A stretch of DNA of 5,028 nt from Planctomycetota bacterium. GTDB lineage: Bacteria; Planctomycetota; Planctomycetia; Planctomycetales; Planctomycetaceae. The stretch spans positions 1 through 5,028 of the forward strand of contig JAJRTM010000568.1 in assembly GCA_024278285.1 (NCBI GenBank). Reading direction: 5' to 3'. The notes beneath the pieces were generated by a model. That model searched no databases. It saw nothing but the letters and a program-made list of their open reading frames with translations, and was not told where the DNA came from. Shown piece by piece: positions 1-5,028 of the stretch. The translations under genes were made by a program, and so were the position numbers. Positions within the stretch are counted from its first letter, which is position 1, and each line of letters starts with the position of its first letter.

Positions 1-180
1 CTTGTCGCAACAGCCAAAGCAGCTTTTGTGATGCTGTTTTTTATGCACCTGAAATTTGAACGTAAGTGGAAATATGCCATCCTGATGCCTACAATCATTC
101 TGGCGATTGGGCTGCTGATGGTGCTCATCCCCGATATTTCCATTCACTATTACGATTTGGACATCCCTCAAATCCCTTAA
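1..180 (+). CDS. Cytochrome c oxidase subunit IV (prokaryotic type), C-terminal part
   Basis: The reading frame is open from the left edge and ends in TAA at 178-180, giving the last 59 residues; the start lies outside the window. The visible part opens with the end of one membrane helix running into FFMHLKFERKW, a pattern typical of the small prokaryotic oxidase subunit IV (CtaF/CoxD-like, usually about 90-120 residues, two or three helices). A second hydrophobic helix follows at about residues 25-44 (YAILMPTIILAIGLLMVLIP), then a short polar tail rich in Tyr, Asp and Pro. In this family the subunit is an accessory membrane part of haem-copper oxidases, near subunits I and III in the cytoplasmic membrane. 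The next gene, a Sco1 copper chaperone, begins within about 50 bases, which supports placement at the end of a cox operon. The subunit IV assignment rests on motif and context, not on a full-length comparison. Confidence 0.8.
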   Translation, partial: LVATAKAAFVMLFFMHLKFERKWKYAILMPTIILAIGLLMVLIPDISIHYYDLDIPQIP

Positions 181-226
181 CTGAGTGATTTTGAGTTGTG
201 CCAGAACCTCTACGAATTCCCTGCAA

Positions 227-1567
227 ATGACTTCAGAAGATGCTGACTCTGGCGAACAAATTCGCCCTTCAAAAGTGATGAGCCGCACGATCAGCGGTAT
301 CCTCTGGCTAATTGTTGCTGTTTCTTTATTGGTGGTGATGCAAACCGGCCCTGCCACAAATAAGCTTGCAGAAAAAGAGGTCAGCAGCGGACCAACCCAA
401 GTCAATCAGTTTGTCAAATCAAAACCGTTTGTCATCGAACAAAAAGGCGTTAAACTTGCCCCTCGCAAAGTGGCTGATTTTTCCTTGACCGAACGTAGCG
501 GCAAGACAATCACCAATAAAGATTTGCTTGGCAAGCCGTGGTGCGTCAATTTCATCTTCACCAGTTGTGCAATGACCTGCCCGGCTAATACCAAATCAAT
601 GATGGAGTTGAGCCACGCCTGTAAAGATCTGGATGTAGAATTCGTCACCATCACCGTCGATCCAGAACGAGACACGCCCGAACGTTTGAAACAATACGCA
701 GAAATTTATCAGGCCGATCCCAAGAAATGGCTGTTTCTGACAGGCAAACAACAGGAAATTTTCGATCTGATCCGCAACAGCTTTTTGCAGATTGTTGAAG
801 AACGCAAAGGAAAGAGTCGCCTGTTCGGAATGGAGTTTGCCCATTCTGATCGCGTGATGCAAATTGACGCTAACGGCATGGTCGTCGGGCAGTATCTGTT
901 AACCGATCCGAAAGAAATGGTCATTTTAAGACGTGTTCTCGAAGGAAAAATGGAGATCCCGGAAGAAAATCGGTTTCTCGTCCCGGAAAACCTCCCGAAT
1001 CCATCAATATCAAAAAACGAAAATCCAGAAGAAAAATCAGAAGCTGAAGAGAAAACAACCAGCGACGAAACGACAGTAACTCCTGTTGATAAGAAAACAG
1101 AGGATAAAAAAAATGTTGCTCCCGATTGGCTTTTACGTCTGCCGGCGTTGAATGCGATTCTCAATGGTTGCGCACTAATTTTATTGCTTGTTGGATACCG
1201 ATTGATTCGCCAGGGGAACCGCGAGGCTCATAAAAAAACGATGCTGCTCGCGTTTGCTGTGTCGGTCGCGTTTCTGGGAAGTTACTTAACCTATCACTGG
1301 GGCCTACATCATTACACGGGGACTTCTTCGCGAAAATTTCCTGAGATCGGTTTCCTGCGGCAAGTTTACCTTTCTATCCTGTTCAGCCACATTATCCTGG
1401 CTGCGTTGGTCCCGTTTCTTTCGGTCATTACGATTTATCTCGGATTAAAGGGGAAGTGGAAAAAACATCGCACGTTGGCTCAAGTAACTTTCCCAATCTG
1501 GTTGTATGTTTCTGCAACCGGTGTCATAATTTATGTCATGTTGTACCACATTGCTGGTGTAGGTTAG
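227..1567 (+). CDS. Sco1/SenC copper chaperone fused to DUF420 (CtaM/YozB-like) membrane domain
   Basis: A 446-residue protein (numbered from the ATG at 227) made of two oxidase-assembly modules. Residues 21-41 form a membrane anchor. Residues about 75-250 form a thioredoxin-like Sco1/SenC domain: FIFTSC(114)AMTC(118)P gives the CxxxC copper-binding pair, TITVDPERDTPE is the typical Sco strand-loop, and H206 in AHSDRVMQID sits about 90 residues after the first Cys, as does the third copper ligand in known Sco proteins. Residues 258-299 are a polar Glu/Lys/Thr-rich linker. Residues 300-446 carry four hydrophobic helices (about 308-328, 338-358, 379-407, 418-441) with His at 335, 357, 361, 362, 388, 414 and 441, matching DUF420; CtaM/YozB members are needed for aa3-type oxidase maturation in Firmicutes. 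Sco proteins deliver copper to the CuA site of subunit II, so a role in oxidase metallation is likely. The start is uncertain: GTG 185, ATG 227 and ATG 278 are all in frame and none has a clear ribosome site; 278 would put the anchor at the very N-terminus. Confidence 0.9.
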   Translation: MTSEDADSGEQIRPSKVMSRTISGILWLIVAVSLLVVMQTGPATNKLAEKEVSSGPTQVNQFVKSKPFVIEQKGVKLAPRKVADFSLTERSGKTITNKDLLGKPWCVNFIFTSCAMTCPANTKSMMELSHACKDLDVEFVTITVDPERDTPERLKQYAEIYQADPKKWLFLTGKQQEIFDLIRNSFLQIVEERKGKSRLFGMEFAHSDRVMQIDANGMVVGQYLLTDPKEMVILRRVLEGKMEIPEENRFLVPENLPNPSISKNENPEEKSEAEEKTTSDETTVTPVDKKTEDKKNVAPDWLLRLPALNAILNGCALILLLVGYRLIRQGNREAHKKTMLLAFAVSVAFLGSYLTYHWGLHHYTGTSSRKFPEIGFLRQVYLSILFSHIILAALVPFLSVITIYLGLKGKWKKHRTLAQVTFPIWLYVSATGVIIYVMLYHIAGVG

Positions 1568-1582
1568 GCTTTCCAGCCTGAC
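1563..1582 (+). repeat. Hairpin spanning the sco1-DUF420 stop codon
   Basis: GTTAGGCT (1563-1570), loop TTCC, then AGCCTGAC (1575-1582) form an 8-bp stem with one T-G wobble. The TAG stop codon at 1565-1567 lies inside the left arm. No T-run follows, so this is not a standard intrinsic terminator. It may be a dispersed palindrome that landed at the gene end, or a 3'-end structure that protects the transcript; the sequence alone does not decide. Confidence 0.5.
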
Positions 1583-1608
1583 GAATGCGGCTGCGGTGAT
1601 GAAGTTTC

Positions 1609-1760
1609 GTAGGATGGCGTGCTTGCACCCATCTTCGCGTGCTGGGTTGCGTTCAATGACAAAAAAGAGGTGGTGCGGTTGTGGTGCGGAAACAGATTCA
1701 GCAGCATTAGCCTCACAGAAGTGGAGGCTGTTTTTGATGGGGGCAAGCACGCCATCCTAC
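1609..1760. repeat. 152-bp element with 25-bp inverted terminal repeats (MITE/REP-like)
   Basis: The left end (1609-1633) and the reverse complement of the right end (1736-1760) agree at 24 of 25 bases; the first 18, GTAGGATGGCGTGCTTGC, are identical and the single mismatch is at 1627/1742. The interior of about 100 bases holds a near-tandem 9-mer (GTGGTGCGG at 1670-1678 and 1681-1689) and a small hairpin at 1709-1729. There is no transposase and no credible gene inside. Flanking bases show no clear target-site duplication; GAAGT at 1601-1605 and ACTTC at 1761-1765 extend the inverted symmetry slightly. Long, nearly perfect inverted ends on a short non-coding core fit a non-autonomous mobile element or a dispersed intergenic repeat. 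It separates the oxidase-assembly gene from the CPMCK gene. Confidence 0.7.
1709..1735 (+). terminator. Possible rho-independent terminator inside the repeat element
   Basis: AGCCTC (1709-1714) pairs with GAGGCT (1724-1729). The stem extends by AC/GT with a bulged G at 1723 around an AGAA loop, and GTTTTT follows directly (five T at 1731-1735). The stem is short and the T-run modest, so this is a weak candidate. If active it would end transcription from the cox/sco1 side before the CPMCK gene. Confidence 0.35.
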
Positions 1761-1788
1761 ACTTCAAAGATGTAACAATACTGACAAA

Positions 1789-1794
1789 TATAAT
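1789..1794 (+). promoter_or_regulatory. Possible -10 box upstream of the CPMCK gene
   Basis: A perfect TATAAT lies in an A+T-rich stretch between the repeat element and the small gene. A start near 1801 would give a leader of about 60 bases. No good TTGACA-like -35 box is found 16-18 bases upstream (AAAGAT at the 17-base spacing), so the call rests on one hexamer in AT-rich DNA and is tentative. Confidence 0.25.
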
Positions 1795-1862
1795 ATCTTA
1801 TTCAATGAAATTCTTCGCAAAAGTGGCAGGATATTTTGTTGTTTATTCGCTGGTTAGGGTAT

Positions 1863-2132
1863 ATGAAGAATATAAAAAAACTGATTTTACTATTTGCGGT
1901 TTGCTGTATTTCGCTCAGTGCAGGAACTAACACGGTTCAGGCCTGTCCGATGTGCAAAATTGCAGCCGAGGATGCCGGGAATGATCGACTGCCGCAGGCT
2001 TACATGGCAAGTATTCTAGCGATGCTTTCCATGCCCACGCTTATCTTTACTGTTCTTGGAGTTTCACTGTATCGCATCTCTGACAAAGAACAGCAGATTG
2101 CAGACCAATTGAATAATAAAACTGAAAAGTAG
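1863..2132 (+). CDS. Small exported CPMCK-motif membrane protein of unknown function
   Basis: An 89-residue protein with a clear N-terminal signal: MKNIKK, then a hydrophobic stretch at residues 7-20, with likely cleavage after VQA(27). The mature protein would then begin at or next to C28-P-M-C31-K, a Cys pair of the CxxC type that could bind copper or act as a redox pair. A second hydrophobic helix at about residues 48-70 (MASILAMLSMPTLIFTVLGV) is followed by a charged tail ending KTEK. TVQAC is a poor lipobox, so lipoprotein status is doubtful. I chose ATG 1863 because it begins a proper signal sequence; an upstream in-frame TTG at 1836 would add nine residues, and AGGG at 1856-1859 lies very close to the ATG. 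The position after oxidase subunit IV and a Sco1 chaperone suggests a part in copper handling or oxidase assembly (inference). I know of no characterised homologue. Confidence 0.8.
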   Translation: MKNIKKLILLFAVCCISLSAGTNTVQACPMCKIAAEDAGNDRLPQAYMASILAMLSMPTLIFTVLGVSLYRISDKEQQIADQLNNKTEK

Positions 2133-2200
2133 GGTCCGCTATTGCGGACCATCGAATTGTTATCACGTCTCCAAAGTATTGGGCCGCACAGCGGACACTA
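2130..2200. repeat. 71-bp double palindrome (two inverted REP-like units)
   Basis: Unit 1 is a perfect 7-bp stem, GGTCCGC-TATT-GCGGACC (2133-2150). Unit 2 at about 2181-2200 contains CCGC-ACA-GCGG (2184-2194). Read in reverse complement, unit 2 is TAGTGTCCGCTGTGCGGCCC, which closely matches unit 1 with its flank (TAGGGTCCGCTATTGCGGACC). The whole is therefore an inverted pair of self-complementary units about 30 bases apart, like the BIME arrangement of REP sequences. The TAG stop codon of the CPMCK gene (2130-2132) forms the edge of unit 1. No T-run follows, so intrinsic termination is not indicated. Possible roles are transcript 3'-end protection, or simply a dispersed repeat. Confidence 0.6.
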
Positions 2201-2240
2201 CCACTATTCTACTTCACACTGCTGTTTGATTGAATCCACT

Positions 2241-3401
2241 ATGGCTGAAGATATTTCTAAACTACATTTTGCAACGCGTGCTGTTCATACCGGGGTGAAT
2301 AAAGACTCTTTGTTCAACAGTTGCACAACGCCGATTTATACCTCATCGACCTATTACTGGAACGATCTGGAAACGAACTCCGGCTACGATTATACACGTT
2401 CTGCGAACCCGACACGCACGGCGCTCGAAGAAAACATTTCTGCTCTCGAAGGAGGCGTTGGTGCCCAGGCGACTGCGACAGGCATGGCAGCTATCACCGC
2501 GGCGATGCACCTGTTTTCGCCACACGATCACATTATCGCAGGCAACGATATTTATGGCGGCACGTACCGTCTGTTTGCAGATGTCTTCACGAAAATGGGC
2601 CTGGAATTTTCCTTTGTCGATATGAGTGATCCGCAAAATGTGAAGGACGCGATCAAGCCAAACACCAAATGTATCTGGATTGAAACGCCAAGTAATCCGC
2701 TGCTCAATTTAATTGATATCGCAGCCATGACCGAAATTGCAAAACAAGCGGATGTTCTGACGATTGCAGATAACACTTTTCTTTCGCCTTACCTTCAACG
2801 CCCGTTTGAATATGGCGTTGATATTATCGTGCATTCAACAACAAAATATCTCAACGGTCATTCCGATGTCGTCGGCGGCTGTGTTGTTTCACGAACCGAA
2901 GAGTTGGCTGCCAAAGTTGCTTACACGGTTAATTCACTTGGACTCGCCTGCGCACCGTTCGATGCCTTTCTTGTTCTACGAGGTGTCAAAACTCTCGCCC
3001 CACGCATGGAAGCCCATCAACGTGGAGCCGAAGCATTGGCGAGAATGCTGGATGAACATCCCCATGTCGAAAAAGTTTATTATCCCGGTCTGGAATCGCA
3101 TCCGCATCACGAACTGGCGAAAAAACAGCAAGACGGTTTTGGCGGGATGTTAAGTTTTGATATTAAAGGAGGCCGTCCGGCTGCAGAAAAACTGTTCGCA
3201 AAAATTCAACTCTTCCAACTGGCAGAATCACTCGGCGGTATCGAATCGCTGATTGAATACCCCGAAACAATGAGTCATGCTTCAATGACATTAGAAGCCC
3301 GCCGAGAAGCAGGTATCTCTGAAAACACAATCCGCGTTTCGGTTGGCATCGAAGCCCCGGAAGATCTGGTGGCTGATATGAAACAGGCATTGGAAGAGTG
3401 A
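2241..3401 (+). CDS. Cystathionine gamma-synthase/lyase family PLP enzyme
   Basis: A 386-residue fold-type I PLP enzyme of the Cys/Met metabolism family, full length for the group (about 380-400). Visible landmarks in order: YTRSANPTR (51-59; the Tyr and Arg bind cofactor phosphate from the neighbouring subunit), the phosphate-binding ATGMAA loop (79-84), NDIYGGTYR (102-110, with the stacking Tyr), ETPSNP (148-153), ADNTF with D177 facing the pyridine nitrogen, HSTTK(202)YLNGHSD with the Schiff-base lysine, ESLGGIESL (329-337), and R365 in IRVSVGIE for the substrate carboxylate. Family members make cystathionine from an activated homoserine and cysteine (MetB), or cleave cystathionine (MetC, gamma-lyase). 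The ESLGGIESL region and overall pattern favour synthase or gamma-lyase over MetC, but I cannot separate these by eye. The enzyme is cytosolic. ATG 2241 is preferred: the extra 33 codons back to TTG 2142 would come from the palindromic repeat. It has no other sulfur gene beside it. Confidence 0.92.
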   Translation: MAEDISKLHFATRAVHTGVNKDSLFNSCTTPIYTSSTYYWNDLETNSGYDYTRSANPTRTALEENISALEGGVGAQATATGMAAITAAMHLFSPHDHIIAGNDIYGGTYRLFADVFTKMGLEFSFVDMSDPQNVKDAIKPNTKCIWIETPSNPLLNLIDIAAMTEIAKQADVLTIADNTFLSPYLQRPFEYGVDIIVHSTTKYLNGHSDVVGGCVVSRTEELAAKVAYTVNSLGLACAPFDAFLVLRGVKTLAPRMEAHQRGAEALARMLDEHPHVEKVYYPGLESHPHHELAKKQQDGFGGMLSFDIKGGRPAAEKLFAKIQLFQLAESLGGIESLIEYPETMSHASMTLEARREAGISENTIRVSVGIEAPEDLVADMKQALEE

Positions 3402-3430
3402 TTTTAATGTGAAGTGGTGGTAAATCATGA

Positions 3431-3436
3431 AAGGAG
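3431..3436 (+). promoter_or_regulatory. Shine-Dalgarno site deciding the start of the HicB-like gene
   Basis: AAGGAG lies five bases before ATG 3442. This is the strongest ribosome site in the window and favours ATG 3442 over the in-frame ATG at 3427, which has nothing comparable upstream and would itself overlap the site. Confidence 0.65.
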
Positions 3437-3441
3437 AGCAG

Positions 3442-3648
3442 ATGTCAGAATTAATATTTCTTATCGAACAAGCTCCTGAAGAGGGATATACTGCCCGTGC
3501 ATTGGGAGAATCAATTTTCACCGAAGCAGATTCGCTTGACGAACTTCGCACCAATATTCGTGAAGCTGTCGCTTGCCACTTCGATGAAGGAACAGGTCCA
3601 CGATTGATTCGACTGCACTTTGTAAGGGAAGAGGTACTCGTACCGTGA
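3442..3648 (+). CDS. HicB-like antitoxin-family protein (apparently orphan)
   Basis: A 68-residue acidic protein with the pattern FLIEQAPEEGYTARALGESIFTEADSLDELRTNIREAVACHF, the partial RNase-H-like fold (beta-beta-alpha) of HicB-type antitoxins: a strand with E-x-x-x-E-G-Y, a second strand, and a helix beginning at S-L-D-E-L. The C-terminal IRLHFVREEVLVP is a final strand; there is no DNA-binding extension. Close relatives in databases are often labelled 2-oxoisovalerate dehydrogenase E1 beta subunit, which I regard as a misannotation, since a 68-residue protein cannot be that enzyme. HicB proteins neutralise the HicA mRNA-cleaving toxin, usually encoded next door. Here the stop codon overlaps a GTG (GTGA at 3645-3648) as in a coupled pair, but the GTG frame stops after three codons. 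The gene starts 40 bases after the PLP enzyme gene with no terminator between, so co-transcription is possible. Confidence 0.75.
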   Translation: MSELIFLIEQAPEEGYTARALGESIFTEADSLDELRTNIREAVACHFDEGTGPRLIRLHFVREEVLVP

Positions 3649-3692
3649 AGCTTTGAGGAATTGCAAGCCGGAAAGGGTATGCTTTTGTGAAA
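3645..3692 (+). pseudogene. Possible decayed remnant of a hicA toxin gene start
   Basis: GTG at 3645 overlaps the HicB-like stop and reads V-K-L, the usual opening of HicA partners of this antitoxin family (VKLPR...), then meets TGA at 3654-3656. Shifted by one base, 3655-3663 reads E-E-L, as in the first helix of HicA (SGEEL...). Back in the original frame, 3672-3692 reads K-G-Y-A-F-V-K, resembling the (L)GY-x-x-x-R segment before the catalytic TGSH loop. No GSH motif or remaining toxin follows. The pattern suggests a toxin gene reduced by indels to its first 20 or so codons. The matches are short and made by eye, so chance resemblance is quite possible. Confidence 0.3.
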
Positions 3693-3731
3693 ATGTTTGC
3701 ACAAAATAACGGATTACAACAGAGCGGCTCC

Positions 3732-5028
3732 ATGAACAAATCATCTGCTTTTGCTTCGAACATTCTACACATTGCCATTTGCGTATTCCTTCTGGCCTCT
3801 GTTCCCGTAGCATTGATTGCTCAAGAAGATGCTGAAATAAAACCTGTCCGCAAGATTAATTTTGACAAGCAAATCGCACCGATATTTGTTTCGCATTGCC
3901 TGGAATGTCACAGCGGAACGGAACCGGAAGGGGGGCTTTCTTTAGGGGAGGTGAAACTTGCGATGAACGGGGGGGACAGTGGCAAGGCGATTGTTGCCAA
4001 AGATGCCGCGGGGTCTCTTTTGTGGGAACAGGTCAGCGATGACGAAATGCCTCCCAAACATCCGTTGAGTAAACAAGAAAAAGAAACTCTCAAGAAATGG
4101 ATTGATACAGGGGCAAAGTGGGGGAAAAGTCCACTCGATCCGTTTTCGATCAGCACTTCCACAAGAGCCGGTCGTGATTGGTGGTCGCTCAAACCGCTGC
4201 GTAATATCAAGCCACCACAAGTGAAGGGATCGGATTGGGGAAGTAACCAGATCGATGCTTTTATCTTGCATCGCTTGCGAAAAAATAATTTGCAGCCCTC
4301 GCCGCAGGCTAATCCGCGAACGCTCATTCGACGGCTTTATTTCGATTTGATCGGACTGCCTCCCACACCCAAGCAGGTCGTTTTTTTTCTTGCCGTCCCT
4401 TCGGATGAAATGTACCAACTGCAAGTCGACGAATTACTGACTTCGAAACATTACGGCGAACGATGGGGCAGGCATTGGCTCGATGTCGTTCGCTTCGGGG
4501 AGAGTAATGGATTTGAACGCAACTTTCTTCGCGAAAATGCCTGGCCTTATCGTGACTGGATCATCGATGCGTTGAATACTGATCTACCTTATGATCAATT
4601 CGTGCGCATGCAATTGATTGGGGATCAACTGACCGGCGGGATCGAAGGAGCGGCTGCAACCGGTTTCTGGGTCGCGGGCGTGCATAACACGACCGTTGGC
4701 GGCAGCGATCGAATGAAGAAGCTCGCCCGTCAGGATGAAATCGAAGAAGTGCTTGCAACTCTCGGGCAGACCTTTCTCGGTTTAACCGTCAACTGTGCTC
4801 GCTGCCACGATCATAAATACGATCCGATTACCCAGAAAGAATACTATCAACTCGCTTCCTCAATTTCCGGGCTTGGTTATGGCGAACGGGTTGAACAATC
4901 CCCCGGCTTTCAAAGAACATTAACCAGCATTAAAAGGCGTCTGTCACAGTTACAGCAAGAGTTATCTGCGATTGACGCGCAGGCTCGGCAAGAGATTTTA
5001 GAGGCAAGAATTAAAGGCCAGATTGCAA
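3732..5028 (+). CDS. Secreted PSCyt1-DUF1549 planctomycete cytochrome-type protein, 5' part
   Basis: The frame is open from ATG 3732 to the right edge (432 codons plus one base), with no stop. Residues about 10-31 are a signal peptide (cleavage near LIA-QED). Residues about 44-131 form a PSCyt1 cytochrome-like domain: C56-L-E-C59-H60 for haem c and M106 in DEMPP as a likely axial ligand, ending LKKWIDTGAKW. From residue 174 (IDAFILHRL) a DUF1549 domain runs to about 385, with FDLIGLPPTP, RWGRHWLDVVRF, YDQFV and a second CxxCH at C355-A-R-C358-H359 followed by DHKYDPI, a hallmark of the family. Residues about 395-432 look like the start of a coiled coil. Known relatives are some 700-1,100 residues long and end in DUF1553, so about half is missing. 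They are exported haem proteins, expanded in planctomycetes, with no settled function. In-frame GTG 3687 (AAAGGG nine bases upstream) and ATG 3693 are alternative starts that would lengthen the signal region. Confidence 0.92.
   Translation, partial: MNKSSAFASNILHIAICVFLLASVPVALIAQEDAEIKPVRKINFDKQIAPIFVSHCLECHSGTEPEGGLSLGEVKLAMNGGDSGKAIVAKDAAGSLLWEQVSDDEMPPKHPLSKQEKETLKKWIDTGAKWGKSPLDPFSISTSTRAGRDWWSLKPLRNIKPPQVKGSDWGSNQIDAFILHRLRKNNLQPSPQANPRTLIRRLYFDLIGLPPTPKQVVFFLAVPSDEMYQLQVDELLTSKHYGERWGRHWLDVVRFGESNGFERNFLRENAWPYRDWIIDALNTDLPYDQFVRMQLIGDQLTGGIEGAAATGFWVAGVHNTTVGGSDRMKKLARQDEIEEVLATLGQTFLGLTVNCARCHDHKYDPITQKEYYQLASSISGLGYGERVEQSPGFQRTLTSIKRRLSQLQQELSAIDAQARQEILEARIKGQIA

Noticed and set aside
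709..1164. A 151-codon open frame on the - strand
   Set aside because: It lies wholly antisense to the Sco1 domain and linker; its Ser/Phe-rich stretch is the reverse complement of the Glu/Lys-rich linker, and it has no recognisable domain.
1619..1930. A 103-codon + strand open frame across the gap after the Sco1-DUF420 gene
   Set aside because: It runs through most of the inverted-repeat element and into the CPMCK gene in another frame, shows no family motif, and its composition follows the repeat.
2142..2240. N-terminal extension of the PLP enzyme from TTG 2142
   Set aside because: The 33 extra codons fall in the palindromic element and resemble no part of this enzyme family; ATG 2241 gives the normal length.
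3930..3975. G-runs (six at 3930-3935, four at 3945-3948, seven at 3969-3975) as a G-quadruplex or phase-variable tract
   Set aside because: They lie within Gly/Glu codons of a conserved cytochrome domain, the frame is intact on both sides, and the loops are long; at most they are a spot for sequencing indels.
4381..4388. A run of eight T as a possible frameshift or terminator
   Set aside because: It encodes VVFFLA in the normal family pattern, the frame is continuous across it, and no stem precedes it.
3908..4424. Two - strand open frames of 139 and 160 codons
   Set aside because: Both are antisense to the well-supported PSCyt1-DUF1549 coding frame and have no motifs of their own.
1..5028. 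CRISPR array, tRNA or rRNA genes
   Set aside because: No regularly spaced direct repeats, cloverleaf-like sequence or rRNA-like conserved blocks were seen on either strand.

Overview
The window most likely comes from a planctomycete (Planctomycetota, probably a Planctomycetales/Gimesia-like marine or freshwater lineage; the genus is a guess). The strongest sign is the 3' gene. It is a secreted protein with an N-terminal CxxCH haem-binding segment followed by a DUF1549-type domain carrying a second CARCH motif, an architecture (PSCyt1-DUF1549-DUF1553) greatly expanded in this phylum. Moderate GC content, poor Shine-Dalgarno sites before most genes, and dispersed palindromic repeats between genes fit the same picture. 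Every supported gene is on the + strand.

Layout. Positions 1-180 hold the C-terminal end of a cytochrome c oxidase subunit IV gene. Next comes (about 227-1567) a Sco1/SenC copper chaperone fused through a charged linker to a four-helix DUF420 (YozB/CtaM-like) membrane domain. Positions 1568-1862 hold no credible gene. They contain a hairpin over the sco1 stop codon, a 152-bp element with 25-bp inverted ends (1609-1760), an internal terminator-like hairpin and a TATAAT box. Positions 1863-2132 encode a small exported protein with a CPMCK motif and one membrane segment. A compact 71-bp palindromic element (2130-2200) separates it from a PLP-dependent cystathionine gamma-synthase/lyase-family enzyme (2241-3401). 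A 68-residue HicB-like antitoxin-family protein (3442-3648) follows behind a good ribosome binding site. Directly after it, where a HicA toxin gene would be expected, there is only a short stretch resembling a decayed hicA start. The planctomycete cytochrome-type protein begins at about 3732 and runs off the right edge.

How the genes work together. The left third looks like the tail of an aa3/caa3-type cytochrome oxidase operon: a structural subunit, then a fused copper-insertion/assembly factor, then a small Cys-pair protein that may belong to the same copper/oxidase module (inference). The middle gene belongs to methionine/cysteine transsulfuration and has no visible functional link to the oxidase genes. 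The right-hand gene belongs to a family of secreted haem proteins often paired with DUF1501 proteins and linked by many authors to polysaccharide degradation or periplasmic electron transfer; its exact role is unknown.

Most worth a second look: the Sco1-DUF420 fusion, the CPMCK protein, the two different palindromic elements, and the apparently orphaned HicB-like gene.
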